Of a DNA stretch of 64,000 nt, positions 28,501 through 34,999 are shown one piece after another. The stretch lies in NCBI GenBank assembly GCA_018268895.1, contig JAFDVP010000013.1:186001-250000 (forward strand), given 5' to 3'. The notes under the pieces are model-generated. The model searched no databases and was not told where the DNA came from. It worked only from the letters and a program-made list of their open reading frames with translations. How positions within the stretch are numbered: position 1 is the stretch's first letter; each line of letters starts with the position of its first letter. A program made the translations under genes and the position numbers. The DNA is from Acidobacteriota bacterium (GTDB lineage: Bacteria > Acidobacteriota > Terriglobia > Terriglobales > Acidobacteriaceae).

Positions 28501-28906
28501 GACGGACGGGGGGCTGTTCTTTCAACCCAACACACATTCCATTGATGTCTTTGACGCCAGAACGGGAGTCTTCCGGTCGCGCATCTCGCTTCCTGTTGCT
28601 CTCTCTCCCTCTTATAGAGCTCTAGTGAGCGACGGGAAAGACAATGTCCAGATAGGTATTACGAGCAACGGAGACAGTATTGCGGTCATTGACCTCGGTT
28701 CTCTGCCAGAGCCTCCTCCAGTAGCTCATCTCATTCATCCGCACGATGATGAAAATGGGAACGCAAACGTCTGGAGTTCTCAGAGTTCGATCCAGCATTT
28801 TCTGCGTCAGGAAACTGCCCCGCTCACAACCGGTGTCAAGCCGCAACATCGTATCGTCAACATTATGCAGCGCACAGCCGAACCCAACAATCTATCCATA
28901 CCGTGA
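25592..28906 (+). CDS. Large surface lipoprotein with beta-propeller and TIG-like domains (island cargo)
   Basis: 1104 aa from the ATG at 25592; a GTG at 25550 would add 14 residues. The signal peptide ends in the lipobox IATGC, followed by a Gly/Ser linker, so the protein should be lipid-anchored. Next is an Ig-like domain (~50-155: SLTVTAGTNQPVTLSAQL). Two YVTN/quinoprotein-like propeller regions (~170-490 and ~720-1050, with NHLNVIDSVTQKQISTLVVP and VVSDAGAIAIYIIDPDNP) surround TIG-like Ig domains (~510-700). It is a binding or display protein with no visible catalytic motif. It shares a 120-base divergent promoter region with the FG-GAP protein, so the two may act together. Confidence 0.8.
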   Translation: MSFAGKDYKDLFGFKGWICCCLLLAAVIATGCGSGGSSGSGNQGGGGNGASADYSLSLQPSSLTVTAGTNQPVTLSAQLSNGFAGSINVSITGLPAGITASPSSFTLQPSGTQIIVFAASGTVVAGPASATIQSSSGTLSHQLQLNLTIKAATPIIPSRSKYLRTDATTSYTSYPPPNWTIFHSPTRRFFASDPYTNHLNVIDSVTQKQISTLVVPGAFGLDQAPDGSVLYVGTMIGDLYVIDPVQLSIIKRYPANTISPYGFSANAVYALSNGKLLLETYNLLPGYSWVDGNGPLALWDPSSNSIVKFVDPSNFDGLMPEKSSCLAGFEYGILTNNRSRILLTPILTSLGSSILCSLDPVSGSWVWSKTLADGGASALASLAVSPDGNTVVASTGTTAYVLDAATLQLKNSFTTKSSQSLLKYPSLVIGPDNQTLYISSGAFVYAYNMSTGALAGWLPNVQLNGAAAPSTPYMQAVSSNGLIAGVLDQGVGLLDINALNTSTAGTPFGPALLSTTYGPIAGGTTTTWQLQTTYGGAPLSSVSATFFGNNLASGVSISTTGGVTISATSPSGVPGVVDVTTLASDGGEQILPEAFSYGPTVLEAPTIYATAEGGGPAQIFGYGFGPNALTSSAQPVVTPPSDLQVQVGTSNAKLTGYLPQAYLANSTFLASPFPLAGIEYIVPPGSAGSSVDITVSNTSGATTLKQAIQYLPAVQVLPATGAKLVDGIYDRRRDLYYFTDTNQIRVFSRSQGKWLNPIAIPAPVGAYGSQRLLGICLSLDGSKMVVSDAGAIAIYIIDPDNPTSIKSYPFASQVFGGTPNIETPSGVAITNSGTVYFTTFDLNGTGAPFLMTLDPSTGRISTYGGFVYTFSSEGPYQYGRLPMSADGARIYLNSSGIIAAIDASTGAVTYPFERTGSIGQGGYEVVLAPSQTNLFADGFMMDSNMNLLGMLALNWRESVDADPVYGATMSTDGGLFFQPNTHSIDVFDARTGVFRSRISLPVALSPSYRALVSDGKDNVQIGITSNGDSIAVIDLGSLPEPPPVAHLIHPHDDENGNANVWSSQSSIQHFLRQETAPLTTGVKPQHRIVNIMQRTAEPNNLSIP

Positions 28907-29002
28907 GGTGCAGCCAGTACCTATGAGGGCTCAGAATTTCCTGGACGAGGTTACCTAATTTGAAGCTGAGGTTGCCTTTGTAAGGCTATCGGGTTTGGAT
29001 GA

Positions 29003-29410
29003 CATGGTGCGGGATCAACAGTAAAACTCTATGGCTCGGATTCCTTCGATACGAAGTACAGCCCCGGCAGAATCCAAGGTATCCAGACGGCTGTGCTAAA
29101 GAGGAATCCCGATCCGACTCACATTAGTACATCGTTTGTGGAACGTCAGAACCTCACCATGCGCATGAGCATCCGCTGATTTACACGCCTGAGCAATGGC
29201 TTCTCGAAAAAACTCCAGAACCATGAGGCGTCTGTTGCACTCTATTTCATGTATTACAACTTCTGTCGGGTGCATCAAACGCTCCGTGTCACGCCAGCAA
29301 TGGAAGCCGGATTCACGGATCACGCCTGGATAATTGCTGAATTGGCTTCCCTCGCACCTGAGCCGGGACCAAAACCGCGTGGCCCTTACAAGAAAAGAAT
29401 TTTAAACTGA
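29003..29410 (+). pseudogene. Truncated IS1-like transposase with an in-frame TGA
   Basis: The reading frame gives VKLYGSDSF...YSPGR, then NPDPTHISTSFVERQNLTMR, FTRLSNGFSKKLQNHEA, ALYFMYYNFCRVHQTLRVTP and MEAGFTDHAW. This is the C-terminal half of the DDE transposases often annotated as IS1 family, with the FVERQN motif. A TGA at 29177-29179 replaces an Arg codon in the usual MRRFTRL stretch, and the 5' half is missing. It is dead. Confidence 0.8.
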
Positions 29411-29858
29411 CCCACTACCGGCTTGCCAAGGGAGTTCTTCGACCTCGAATACGCGGTCTATAATCACCAGACCGAGCGCAAACACAGCCCAGACGCATGC
29501 GAGCCACCATGGCTACGTAGATTCATGCCAGGCAAGCGAGGCAAGCAGAATCGTTGCTGTTCAGGTATGTCCCCATGCGGTATAGCCTCTGTATGGAGCG
29601 TCAGATAAGGTGCAGAAACGCGATATGGCATAAAGACTGTGGCGCAAATAACAAAGGGCAGATAGCGCTCAATTGCTCTCTGGGCGTACAGGTTTGAATC
29701 CAAGCAATTGAGCGGATACAAAGAGAGCGAGCAGATGTTCCTGATAGGTCAGGCCGGCAAGCCTGATTCGGCGGCCAATCAGGCGAAGTGATACAGCGAG
29801 TCCGAGCCATACCACTGCGACCCAAGCCAGAGCAATCTCGAACGAGGCGAGCGCTACA
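29411..29858. other. Gene-remnant region at the distal end of the island
   Basis: No intact gene. The plus strand at ~29427-29560 reads PREFFDLEYAVYNHQTERKH, resembling the end of an integrase-core transposase, but is too short to place. The minus strand at ~29669-29895 reads a hydrophobic, otherwise unrecognised peptide (ALAWVAVVWLGLAVSLRLIG) without a start. Both are best taken as scraps. Confidence 0.35.
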
Positions 29859-29890
29859 AGTCGTAGATCCGAATCCTGCTGTGTCCACCA
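29859..29890 (+). other. attR: degenerate copy of the tRNA-Val 3' end
   Basis: 28 of 32 bases match 20241-20272, including the uninterrupted CGAATCCTGCTG and the terminal CCACCA; the four differences are all transitions. No tRNA 5' half precedes it, so it is not a second tRNA gene. It most simply marks the distal border of the island. Confidence 0.65.
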
Positions 29891-30059
29891 AGTAAATCAA
29901 CAGCTTGGCGATGTAATTCATGAAAGCCGGGAACATCCTGGGAATCTGTGGATCGCCTCGTTGCAGGTGTAAAGAAATTCGTTGCTGATAGATGCCCGCA
30001 CAGATTAAGCTTTCGGACGCTGAAAGGCGCTGGGTAGACGAAGGACTGGAGGCTTGGCC

Positions 30060-30431
30060 ATGGAGCTGCGAATCAGTACGATTCCGTCACCGGAAGACCC
30101 CCCGTGGAGGAGCACCGACTACCAGTCGGAGCTGCGGGAGCTTGGAGTGAGGCTTCGGGCGGACGGCCTTGCGATTCGCGAGGTGAACTCTCCTGCGCCT
30201 TGCTCGGATTGCCCACCGGCGGTCTCGGGGGAGTGGAAGGTCCCACTCGACGCCGCGCTGGCGCCGGCTCTGGAGGCCCCGCTGGGTACATGGTTGCAGG
30301 CCCGCCACGGCCGCACTGCACGGCTGCGTATTGGAGAGATCGAGGCGGACGTGCGAGACGTCCACGAACTGGCAAGGGTCATCAGGGTCGCCAAGTGCTA
30401 TCAGGACGTCACGGAGAGCGAGAGCAGTTAG
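30060..30431 (+). CDS. Small protein resembling effector-associated component EACC1
   Basis: 123 aa from the ATG at 30060, with GGAGG at 30048-30052 (7-base spacing); a TTG two codons upstream is less likely. The start is MELRISTIPSPEDPP, then an amphipathic helix (SELRELGVRLRADG), then APLGTWLQARHGRTARLRIG and EIEADVRDVHELARVI. The GTWLQ-R-GR-x-RLxIG..E pattern resembles EACC1, a small constant component of some bacterial conflict/NTPase systems, but the usual hydrophobic segment before GTWL is weak. No effector or NTPase gene lies nearby. It sits just outside the island border. The function is a guess; the gene itself is likely real. Confidence 0.5.
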   Translation: MELRISTIPSPEDPPWRSTDYQSELRELGVRLRADGLAIREVNSPAPCSDCPPAVSGEWKVPLDAALAPALEAPLGTWLQARHGRTARLRIGEIEADVRDVHELARVIRVAKCYQDVTESESS

Positions 30432-30469
30432 CCGCTCAGTACGCGTTAGATGTGTGCGATGCGAGTTGG

Positions 30470-31942
30470 TTAATGCAGCCATTCTAAAAAAAGGTTTGGC
30501 GCGCAGCCCAGCAGCAGAATGATCAGCGCAATGGCGCAAAGAGCAAGCTGGCTTACGATCGGCACTTGTAGCGAAACGGCCCCGGAAGGCGGCTCCGCGA
30601 TATAGATGCGCTTCAACACTTGCAGGTAGTAGTAGAGAGATACTGTGCTCATGGCGATGGCCAGAACCACCAGCCAGAGCAGGCCGAGCGTATGTTGCCC
30701 CGCGGACAGCGTTGAAGCGAAGAGAAAGAATTTGCCGAAGAACCCCGCCAGGGGCGGAATTCCTCCGAGCGAGAGCAGAAAGATCAGCATGCAGAAGGAG
30801 AGCACGGGTGCACGGCGGCTGAGCCCGGCAAAGTCGGAGAGCTTTTCACCGCCAGCCCGTTCTTCGACAATTGAGACGACACCAAAGGCGCCAATCACGG
30901 TCAGCGCATAGGTGACCGCGTAGTAGAGCAGCGCGCCGAAGCTCAGTTCGGTGTGCGATACGAGCGCCAGCAGGATGTATCCTGCCTGCGCGATTGCCGA
31001 GTAGGCAAGCAGCCTGCGGACGCTGGTCTGCATGATGGCGACGAGATTTCCCAGGACCATCGACAAAGCTGCAACGACTGCGACAACTGGGACCCAGCCT
31101 GAAGCGTAGCGTCTCCAGTCGGCGCTGCCCTCTGCTCCCGCGAAGCCGACGGTCATCACCTGGTAGAAGATGACGAAGCCCGCGACCTTTGCGGTGGAGG
31201 CGATCAGGGCCGCGCTGTTGGCGGGCGCTCCTTCGTAGACGTCTGGCGCCCAGAAATGAAATGGGACTGCCGCGACCTTGAAGCCAAACCCGAGGACGAT
31301 CATGACGATTGCCACCGCCAGCAGCGGGTCCAGGTGCGTGCTTTTCATTGCGTGCGCAATTTGCACGAGATTGGTTGAGTTGGACAGGCCGTAGAGAAGG
31401 CTCAGCCCAAACAACAGGAATGCGGCCGACGTTCCACCGAAGAGAAAATACTTCAATGCGGCTTCTGCTGAATGCGCGCTGCGCTTGTTGAATGCTGCCA
31501 GAACGTACAGAGAGAGGCTCAACAGCTCCAGCGAGAGAAAGATGAGCAGGACATTCTGCGAGCTTACGAGGAACATCATGCCTACGGTTGCAAAGAGGGT
31601 GACAGCAAAGTATTCGCCAACGTGCGACGTAAAAGAAGAGTCAACCGAAAGGGCCACGATAAATACTGTCAGGACGAGCAGGGCGATCTGAACCAGCTGT
31701 GTCTCCGGTCCAATGACGAGAGTTCCATCAAAGATGTTGGCCTGTTGTGGAGCGCACACGATCTGGGCGATTGCGCCAATGCAGCCGAGCCCGGAGATGA
31801 CGGCTCCCGCAGTACGCGGGGTATGCGTCTGAGCGGTTCGGGAGATCAGGAGATCTACGCCGAGCACGAGTAGTGCCGTGACAAGCACAATCACCTCAGG
31901 CAGGAGGAGATGAAGGAGCGCGGCATAGGAGACTGCGATCAT
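30470..31942 (-). CDS. nuoN: NADH-quinone oxidoreductase-type complex I subunit NuoN
   Basis: 490 aa, last gene of the operon, ~14 TM helices of the antiporter-like Mrp/NuoLMN fold. Diagnostic stretches are FLSLELLSLSLYVLAAF with the TM5 glutamate, VPFHFWAPDVYEGAPANSAA, YSAIAQAGYILLA and SLGGIPPLAGFFGKFFLFAS. It is one of the proton-pumping membrane-arm subunits. The start overlaps the nuoM2 stop by four bases (ATGA). Confidence 0.95.
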   Translation of the reverse strand: MIAVSYAALLHLLLPEVIVLVTALLVLGVDLLISRTAQTHTPRTAGAVISGLGCIGAIAQIVCAPQQANIFDGTLVIGPETQLVQIALLVLTVFIVALSVDSSFTSHVGEYFAVTLFATVGMMFLVSSQNVLLIFLSLELLSLSLYVLAAFNKRSAHSAEAALKYFLFGGTSAAFLLFGLSLLYGLSNSTNLVQIAHAMKSTHLDPLLAVAIVMIVLGFGFKVAAVPFHFWAPDVYEGAPANSAALIASTAKVAGFVIFYQVMTVGFAGAEGSADWRRYASGWVPVVAVVAALSMVLGNLVAIMQTSVRRLLAYSAIAQAGYILLALVSHTELSFGALLYYAVTYALTVIGAFGVVSIVEERAGGEKLSDFAGLSRRAPVLSFCMLIFLLSLGGIPPLAGFFGKFFLFASTLSAGQHTLGLLWLVVLAIAMSTVSLYYYLQVLKRIYIAEPPSGAVSLQVPIVSQLALCAIALIILLLGCAPNLFLEWLH

Positions 31943-33441
31943 TGCCAGTGTCCTTTCCGCAGGCCATCAAACAGCGGCGAGTTCAGGGCTGGAATGATCA
32001 GCTTCAAGAGCAGTTGCGGATAGAGTCCGATCGTCACGCTGGCGACAATCAACAGGACAGCCCCGAGGCGTTCAGGCATTGAAATGGGAGGAAGCGGCTG
32101 CACTGTACTCTCTGGGGCGGCGTCGGAGAAGAAGGCTTTCTGCATGGCGCGCCATGTGTAGGCAACGGAGATTGCAATTCCGATGCCTGCGCCAACGACA
32201 TAGATGGGAAATGCGCTCCAGGCTCCGACGAGAACCTGGAGTTCAGCTACGAAGCCGCTGAAACCGGGCATTCCAATGGAAGCGATTGCAGCAAGAACGA
32301 ATGCGGCCGTTGCGAAGGGAATGGCTTTATTGAGGTGCATCCTGCTGAGCGCGTCCAGATCGCGAGTGTGTGTACGGTCGTAGACCATGCGTCCGACGAT
32401 GGCGAACAGCAGGCCCGCCAGGACGCCATGAGAGAACATCTGCAATACCGCTCCGGTGAGACCGATGCGGCTCAGGGTCATGAGGCCTAACAGCACAAAG
32501 CCCATGTGGCTGACACTGGAGTAGCCGATGACGAATTTGAAGTCCTGCTGTACAAGCGCGACCAATGCGCCGTAGACGATGCCGATTACCGCAAGCAGGC
32601 TGAAGACATCGCGCCACGAAGCGAGGCCCAGCAAAGTGAATCCCCACGGATCGAGTCCGTGAGGAAACAGGGTCATGGCCACGCGCAAGCAGCCGTATGC
32701 GCCGAGCTTCATCACGACTCCGGCAAGCAGCATGGAGGCTGCTGTGGGCGCGGCGACATGGCCTGTAGGTGCCCATGTATGGAAGGGCCAGAGGCCGGCA
32801 AGAATGCCGAAGCCGACAAACATGAGCGGAAACGCCCACATTTGAAAGTGAGGAGAGAATGGAAATTGCGACAGTGCAAGAAGGTCCATCGTCCTTGCGC
32901 CCGCGACAACGTATGCCGCGACCAGCACAACGAGCACCATGGCGCTGCCCACCAGCGAGTAGAGGGCAAGCTTCATGGCAGCGTATTCGCGCTGCGTGGA
33001 GCCCCAGATGGCGATGAGGAAATACTTTGGGATGATGGCGATCTCGTAGAAGACAAAGAGCAGAAATATGTCGGCGCTGAGGAAGACGCCGTACACGCCT
33101 CCGATCAGCGCGAGATAGAGCGCGAAGAACTCGTTTGCGCGGTGCTCGATGTTCCAGGAGAAGAGGACGCCGGCGATGGCGACGATTCCAGTGAGCAGGA
33201 CCAACACGAGGCTGATGCCATCGGCGGCAAGATGGTACTCGATGCCGAGCGACGGAATCCACGATCGATGAACGATCGTCGTCATGACTCCGTCTGCGTG
33301 CCGCAGCAACTGAGCGAGCGTGACTGCAAACCCCGCGATTGCTGCCAGCAATGCGATGCCGCGCGACACCCTTGCAGGCAGCCGCAGCAACACCAGCGCC
33401 AGCGCTCCCAGAAACGAGATGTAGATGGTCCAGGCGAGCAC
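31939..33441 (-). CDS. nuoM2: Complex I antiporter-like subunit NuoM, second copy
   Basis: 500 aa with ~14 TM helices. NuoM marks are FYEIAIIPKYFLIAIWG (TM5 Glu), GLWPFHTWAPTGHVAAPTAAS, YSSVSHMGFVLLGL and SIGMPGFSGFVAELQVLVG. It is clearly paralogous to the gene just upstream at 33446-34999 but quite diverged, so it is an old duplication and not a recent copy. A second NuoM adds one more putative proton channel to the complex ('2M' complex I as described in Nitrospira and others). It starts four bases after nuoM1. Confidence 0.93.
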   Translation of the reverse strand: MLAWTIYISFLGALALVLLRLPARVSRGIALLAAIAGFAVTLAQLLRHADGVMTTIVHRSWIPSLGIEYHLAADGISLVLVLLTGIVAIAGVLFSWNIEHRANEFFALYLALIGGVYGVFLSADIFLLFVFYEIAIIPKYFLIAIWGSTQREYAAMKLALYSLVGSAMVLVVLVAAYVVAGARTMDLLALSQFPFSPHFQMWAFPLMFVGFGILAGLWPFHTWAPTGHVAAPTAASMLLAGVVMKLGAYGCLRVAMTLFPHGLDPWGFTLLGLASWRDVFSLLAVIGIVYGALVALVQQDFKFVIGYSSVSHMGFVLLGLMTLSRIGLTGAVLQMFSHGVLAGLLFAIVGRMVYDRTHTRDLDALSRMHLNKAIPFATAAFVLAAIASIGMPGFSGFVAELQVLVGAWSAFPIYVVGAGIGIAISVAYTWRAMQKAFFSDAAPESTVQPLPPISMPERLGAVLLIVASVTIGLYPQLLLKLIIPALNSPLFDGLRKGHWQ

Positions 33442-33445
33442 GGGG

Positions 33446-34999
33446 CTAGTACCTCATCTGTTGCACCAGTCTGACGACTGTGCTGTTAAGAATGCCGAGG
33501 ATGAGTTGCGGAAAGAGGCCCAGCGCGAACATGAGGCCGATTGGCGGCAACAGCGCGAGCCGTTCGGCGGTTGTCAGGTCCGCCATGGTTGACCACCGCT
33601 CATTGAGCGGCTCGGAGAAGACACGTTGAAGGATTGTCAGGATGAAGATAGCCGTCACGAGCAGGCCGATGAGGGCGAGCGCAGCAGCCCATGACGCGAG
33701 AGGGAAGACGCCTCGAAAGATGAGGAACTCTCCGATGAAGCCGTTCAGGCCGGGCAGCCCAAGAGAGGAAAACATGGCGATGCCCATCAACCCGGTGAAG
33801 ACGGGAACGATTTTTCGCAGGCCGCCGAAATCGTTCAAGCCGCGCAGGCCAGCGCTGCGCGCTTCGAGCAACGCCACAAACCAGAACAGTGTCGCGGCAG
33901 TCAGTCCGTGGTTGAACATCTGAAGGATTGCGCCATCGAGAGCGGCGACCTGGGCTGTGGTTGTAGACGCAGCATTGCCGGTGAGGCTTGCAGAAGCAAA
34001 GATCGCCATCATGCAGTAGCCGAGGTGATTGACTGAGGAGTAGGCGAAGATGCGCTTCAAATCCTTTTGCGCGAGAGCCGCAAAGGCGGAGAGAACCACT
34101 GTGCCGACGGCGAGCCACAACAGCGGCGTCAGCACAGATCGAATCTGCGGAGAAAAGATAGGGAGAACGATTCGAAGGAATCCGTAGACGCCCATCTTCG
34201 ACATCGCGCCGGTGAGCAGCATGGTCGTGCCGGTTGGCGCTTCTGCGTATGCCGAAGGCAGCCAGGTATGAAATGGAATGAGCGGGACCTTGACGGCGAA
34301 GCCGAGAAAGACGCCGCCAAAGATCAGGAGCGCCATCTGCTCCGGCGTAAACCTGTGCCAGGCGAGATTCGCCAGTGCCGGGACGAGTTTCCCGCCTCGC
34401 GCCAATTCAGACAGACGAATGAAATCGAATGTTCCGGTGCACTGAAACAAAGCGAGAAACGCGAGCAGCAGTGCGACGCTTCCAGCCATGGTGTAGACGA
34501 GAAACTGCGTCGCTGCGGAGGCGCGTTGCGGCCCGCCCCAAAGTTGTATGAGAAAGAAGGCGGGGATGAGGCTCAACTCCCAGAAGATGAACCAGTGGAA
34601 GAAGTTTAGCGCCGTGAATGTTCCGAACAGTCCCGCCTGGAGGAACAGGACCAGAGCGAAGTAGAGTCTCTCACGCTCGCGGACCTGCGACGATGCGGCA
34701 ATCGACATCGTGACTACAAGGGCTGAAAGCAGCAGCATCGCGAGGCCAAGCCCGTCGATGCCCAAGTGATACTCCGCGCCAAGCGGGGGTATCCATGCGT
34801 GCCATTCCTGAAACTGGAGAGCCCCGGATGCCGCGTCGAACCGATGATAGAGGATGAGCGTTAGAGCAAGTGCAATGAGGCTGAACGCTAACGCAAGCAC
34901 TCGAGCACGCTTCTTCTGCCTGTCGCCAAGGGCAAGAATTGTGATGGCGCCGACAAGCGGCACGGCAGTCAGCAGTGTAAGGAACGGGAAGGCCGTCAT
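33446..34999 (-). CDS. nuoM: Complex I antiporter-like subunit NuoM, first copy
   Basis: 517 aa with ~14 TM helices. Marks are FIFWELSLIPAFFLIQLWGG (TM5 Glu), VKVPLIPFHTWLPSAYAEAP, YSSVNHLGYCMMAIF and SLGLPGLNGFIGEFLIFRG. The start overlaps the nuoL stop by four bases (ATGA). Together with nuoM2 it gives four antiporter-like subunits (L, M, M, N) instead of three. Confidence 0.95.
   Translation of the reverse strand: MTAFPFLTLLTAVPLVGAITILALGDRQKKRARVLALAFSLIALALTLILYHRFDAASGALQFQEWHAWIPPLGAEYHLGIDGLGLAMLLLSALVVTMSIAASSQVRERERLYFALVLFLQAGLFGTFTALNFFHWFIFWELSLIPAFFLIQLWGGPQRASAATQFLVYTMAGSVALLLAFLALFQCTGTFDFIRLSELARGGKLVPALANLAWHRFTPEQMALLIFGGVFLGFAVKVPLIPFHTWLPSAYAEAPTGTTMLLTGAMSKMGVYGFLRIVLPIFSPQIRSVLTPLLWLAVGTVVLSAFAALAQKDLKRIFAYSSVNHLGYCMMAIFASASLTGNAASTTTAQVAALDGAILQMFNHGLTAATLFWFVALLEARSAGLRGLNDFGGLRKIVPVFTGLMGIAMFSSLGLPGLNGFIGEFLIFRGVFPLASWAAALALIGLLVTAIFILTILQRVFSEPLNERWSTMADLTTAERLALLPPIGLMFALGLFPQLILGILNSTVVRLVQQMRY

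Larger units (their letters stand above)
20273..29890. mobile_element. ~9.6-kb integrated island in tRNA-Val
   Basis: Bounded by the tRNA-Val 3' end and a degenerate copy of it. It contains an integrase next to the tRNA, a second integrase remnant, two divergent large secreted-protein genes and a broken transposase. It is visibly more AT-rich than both flanks. No replication, packaging or conjugation gene is present, so it is a reduced or cargo-only island. The far border is diverged (4 transitions in 32 bases), so the insertion is probably old. Confidence 0.7.

Noticed and set aside
29859..29890. A second tRNA-Val gene
   Set aside because: Only the 3' 32 bases match. There is no acceptor 5' strand, D-arm or anticodon arm upstream, so an att copy explains it better.
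29601..29936. A 111-codon frame on the minus strand across the att copy
   Set aside because: Composition is not protein-like (Cys/Thr/Arg-rich) and it spans the island border. A neighbouring frame with a hydrophobic peptide has no start codon.
29992..30140. A short open frame starting MPAQIKLSDAERRWVDEGLE ahead of the EACC1-like gene
   Set aside because: The first residues look protein-like, but the frame soon runs out of phase with the better-supported gene at 30060 and ends after about 50 residues; no family fits.
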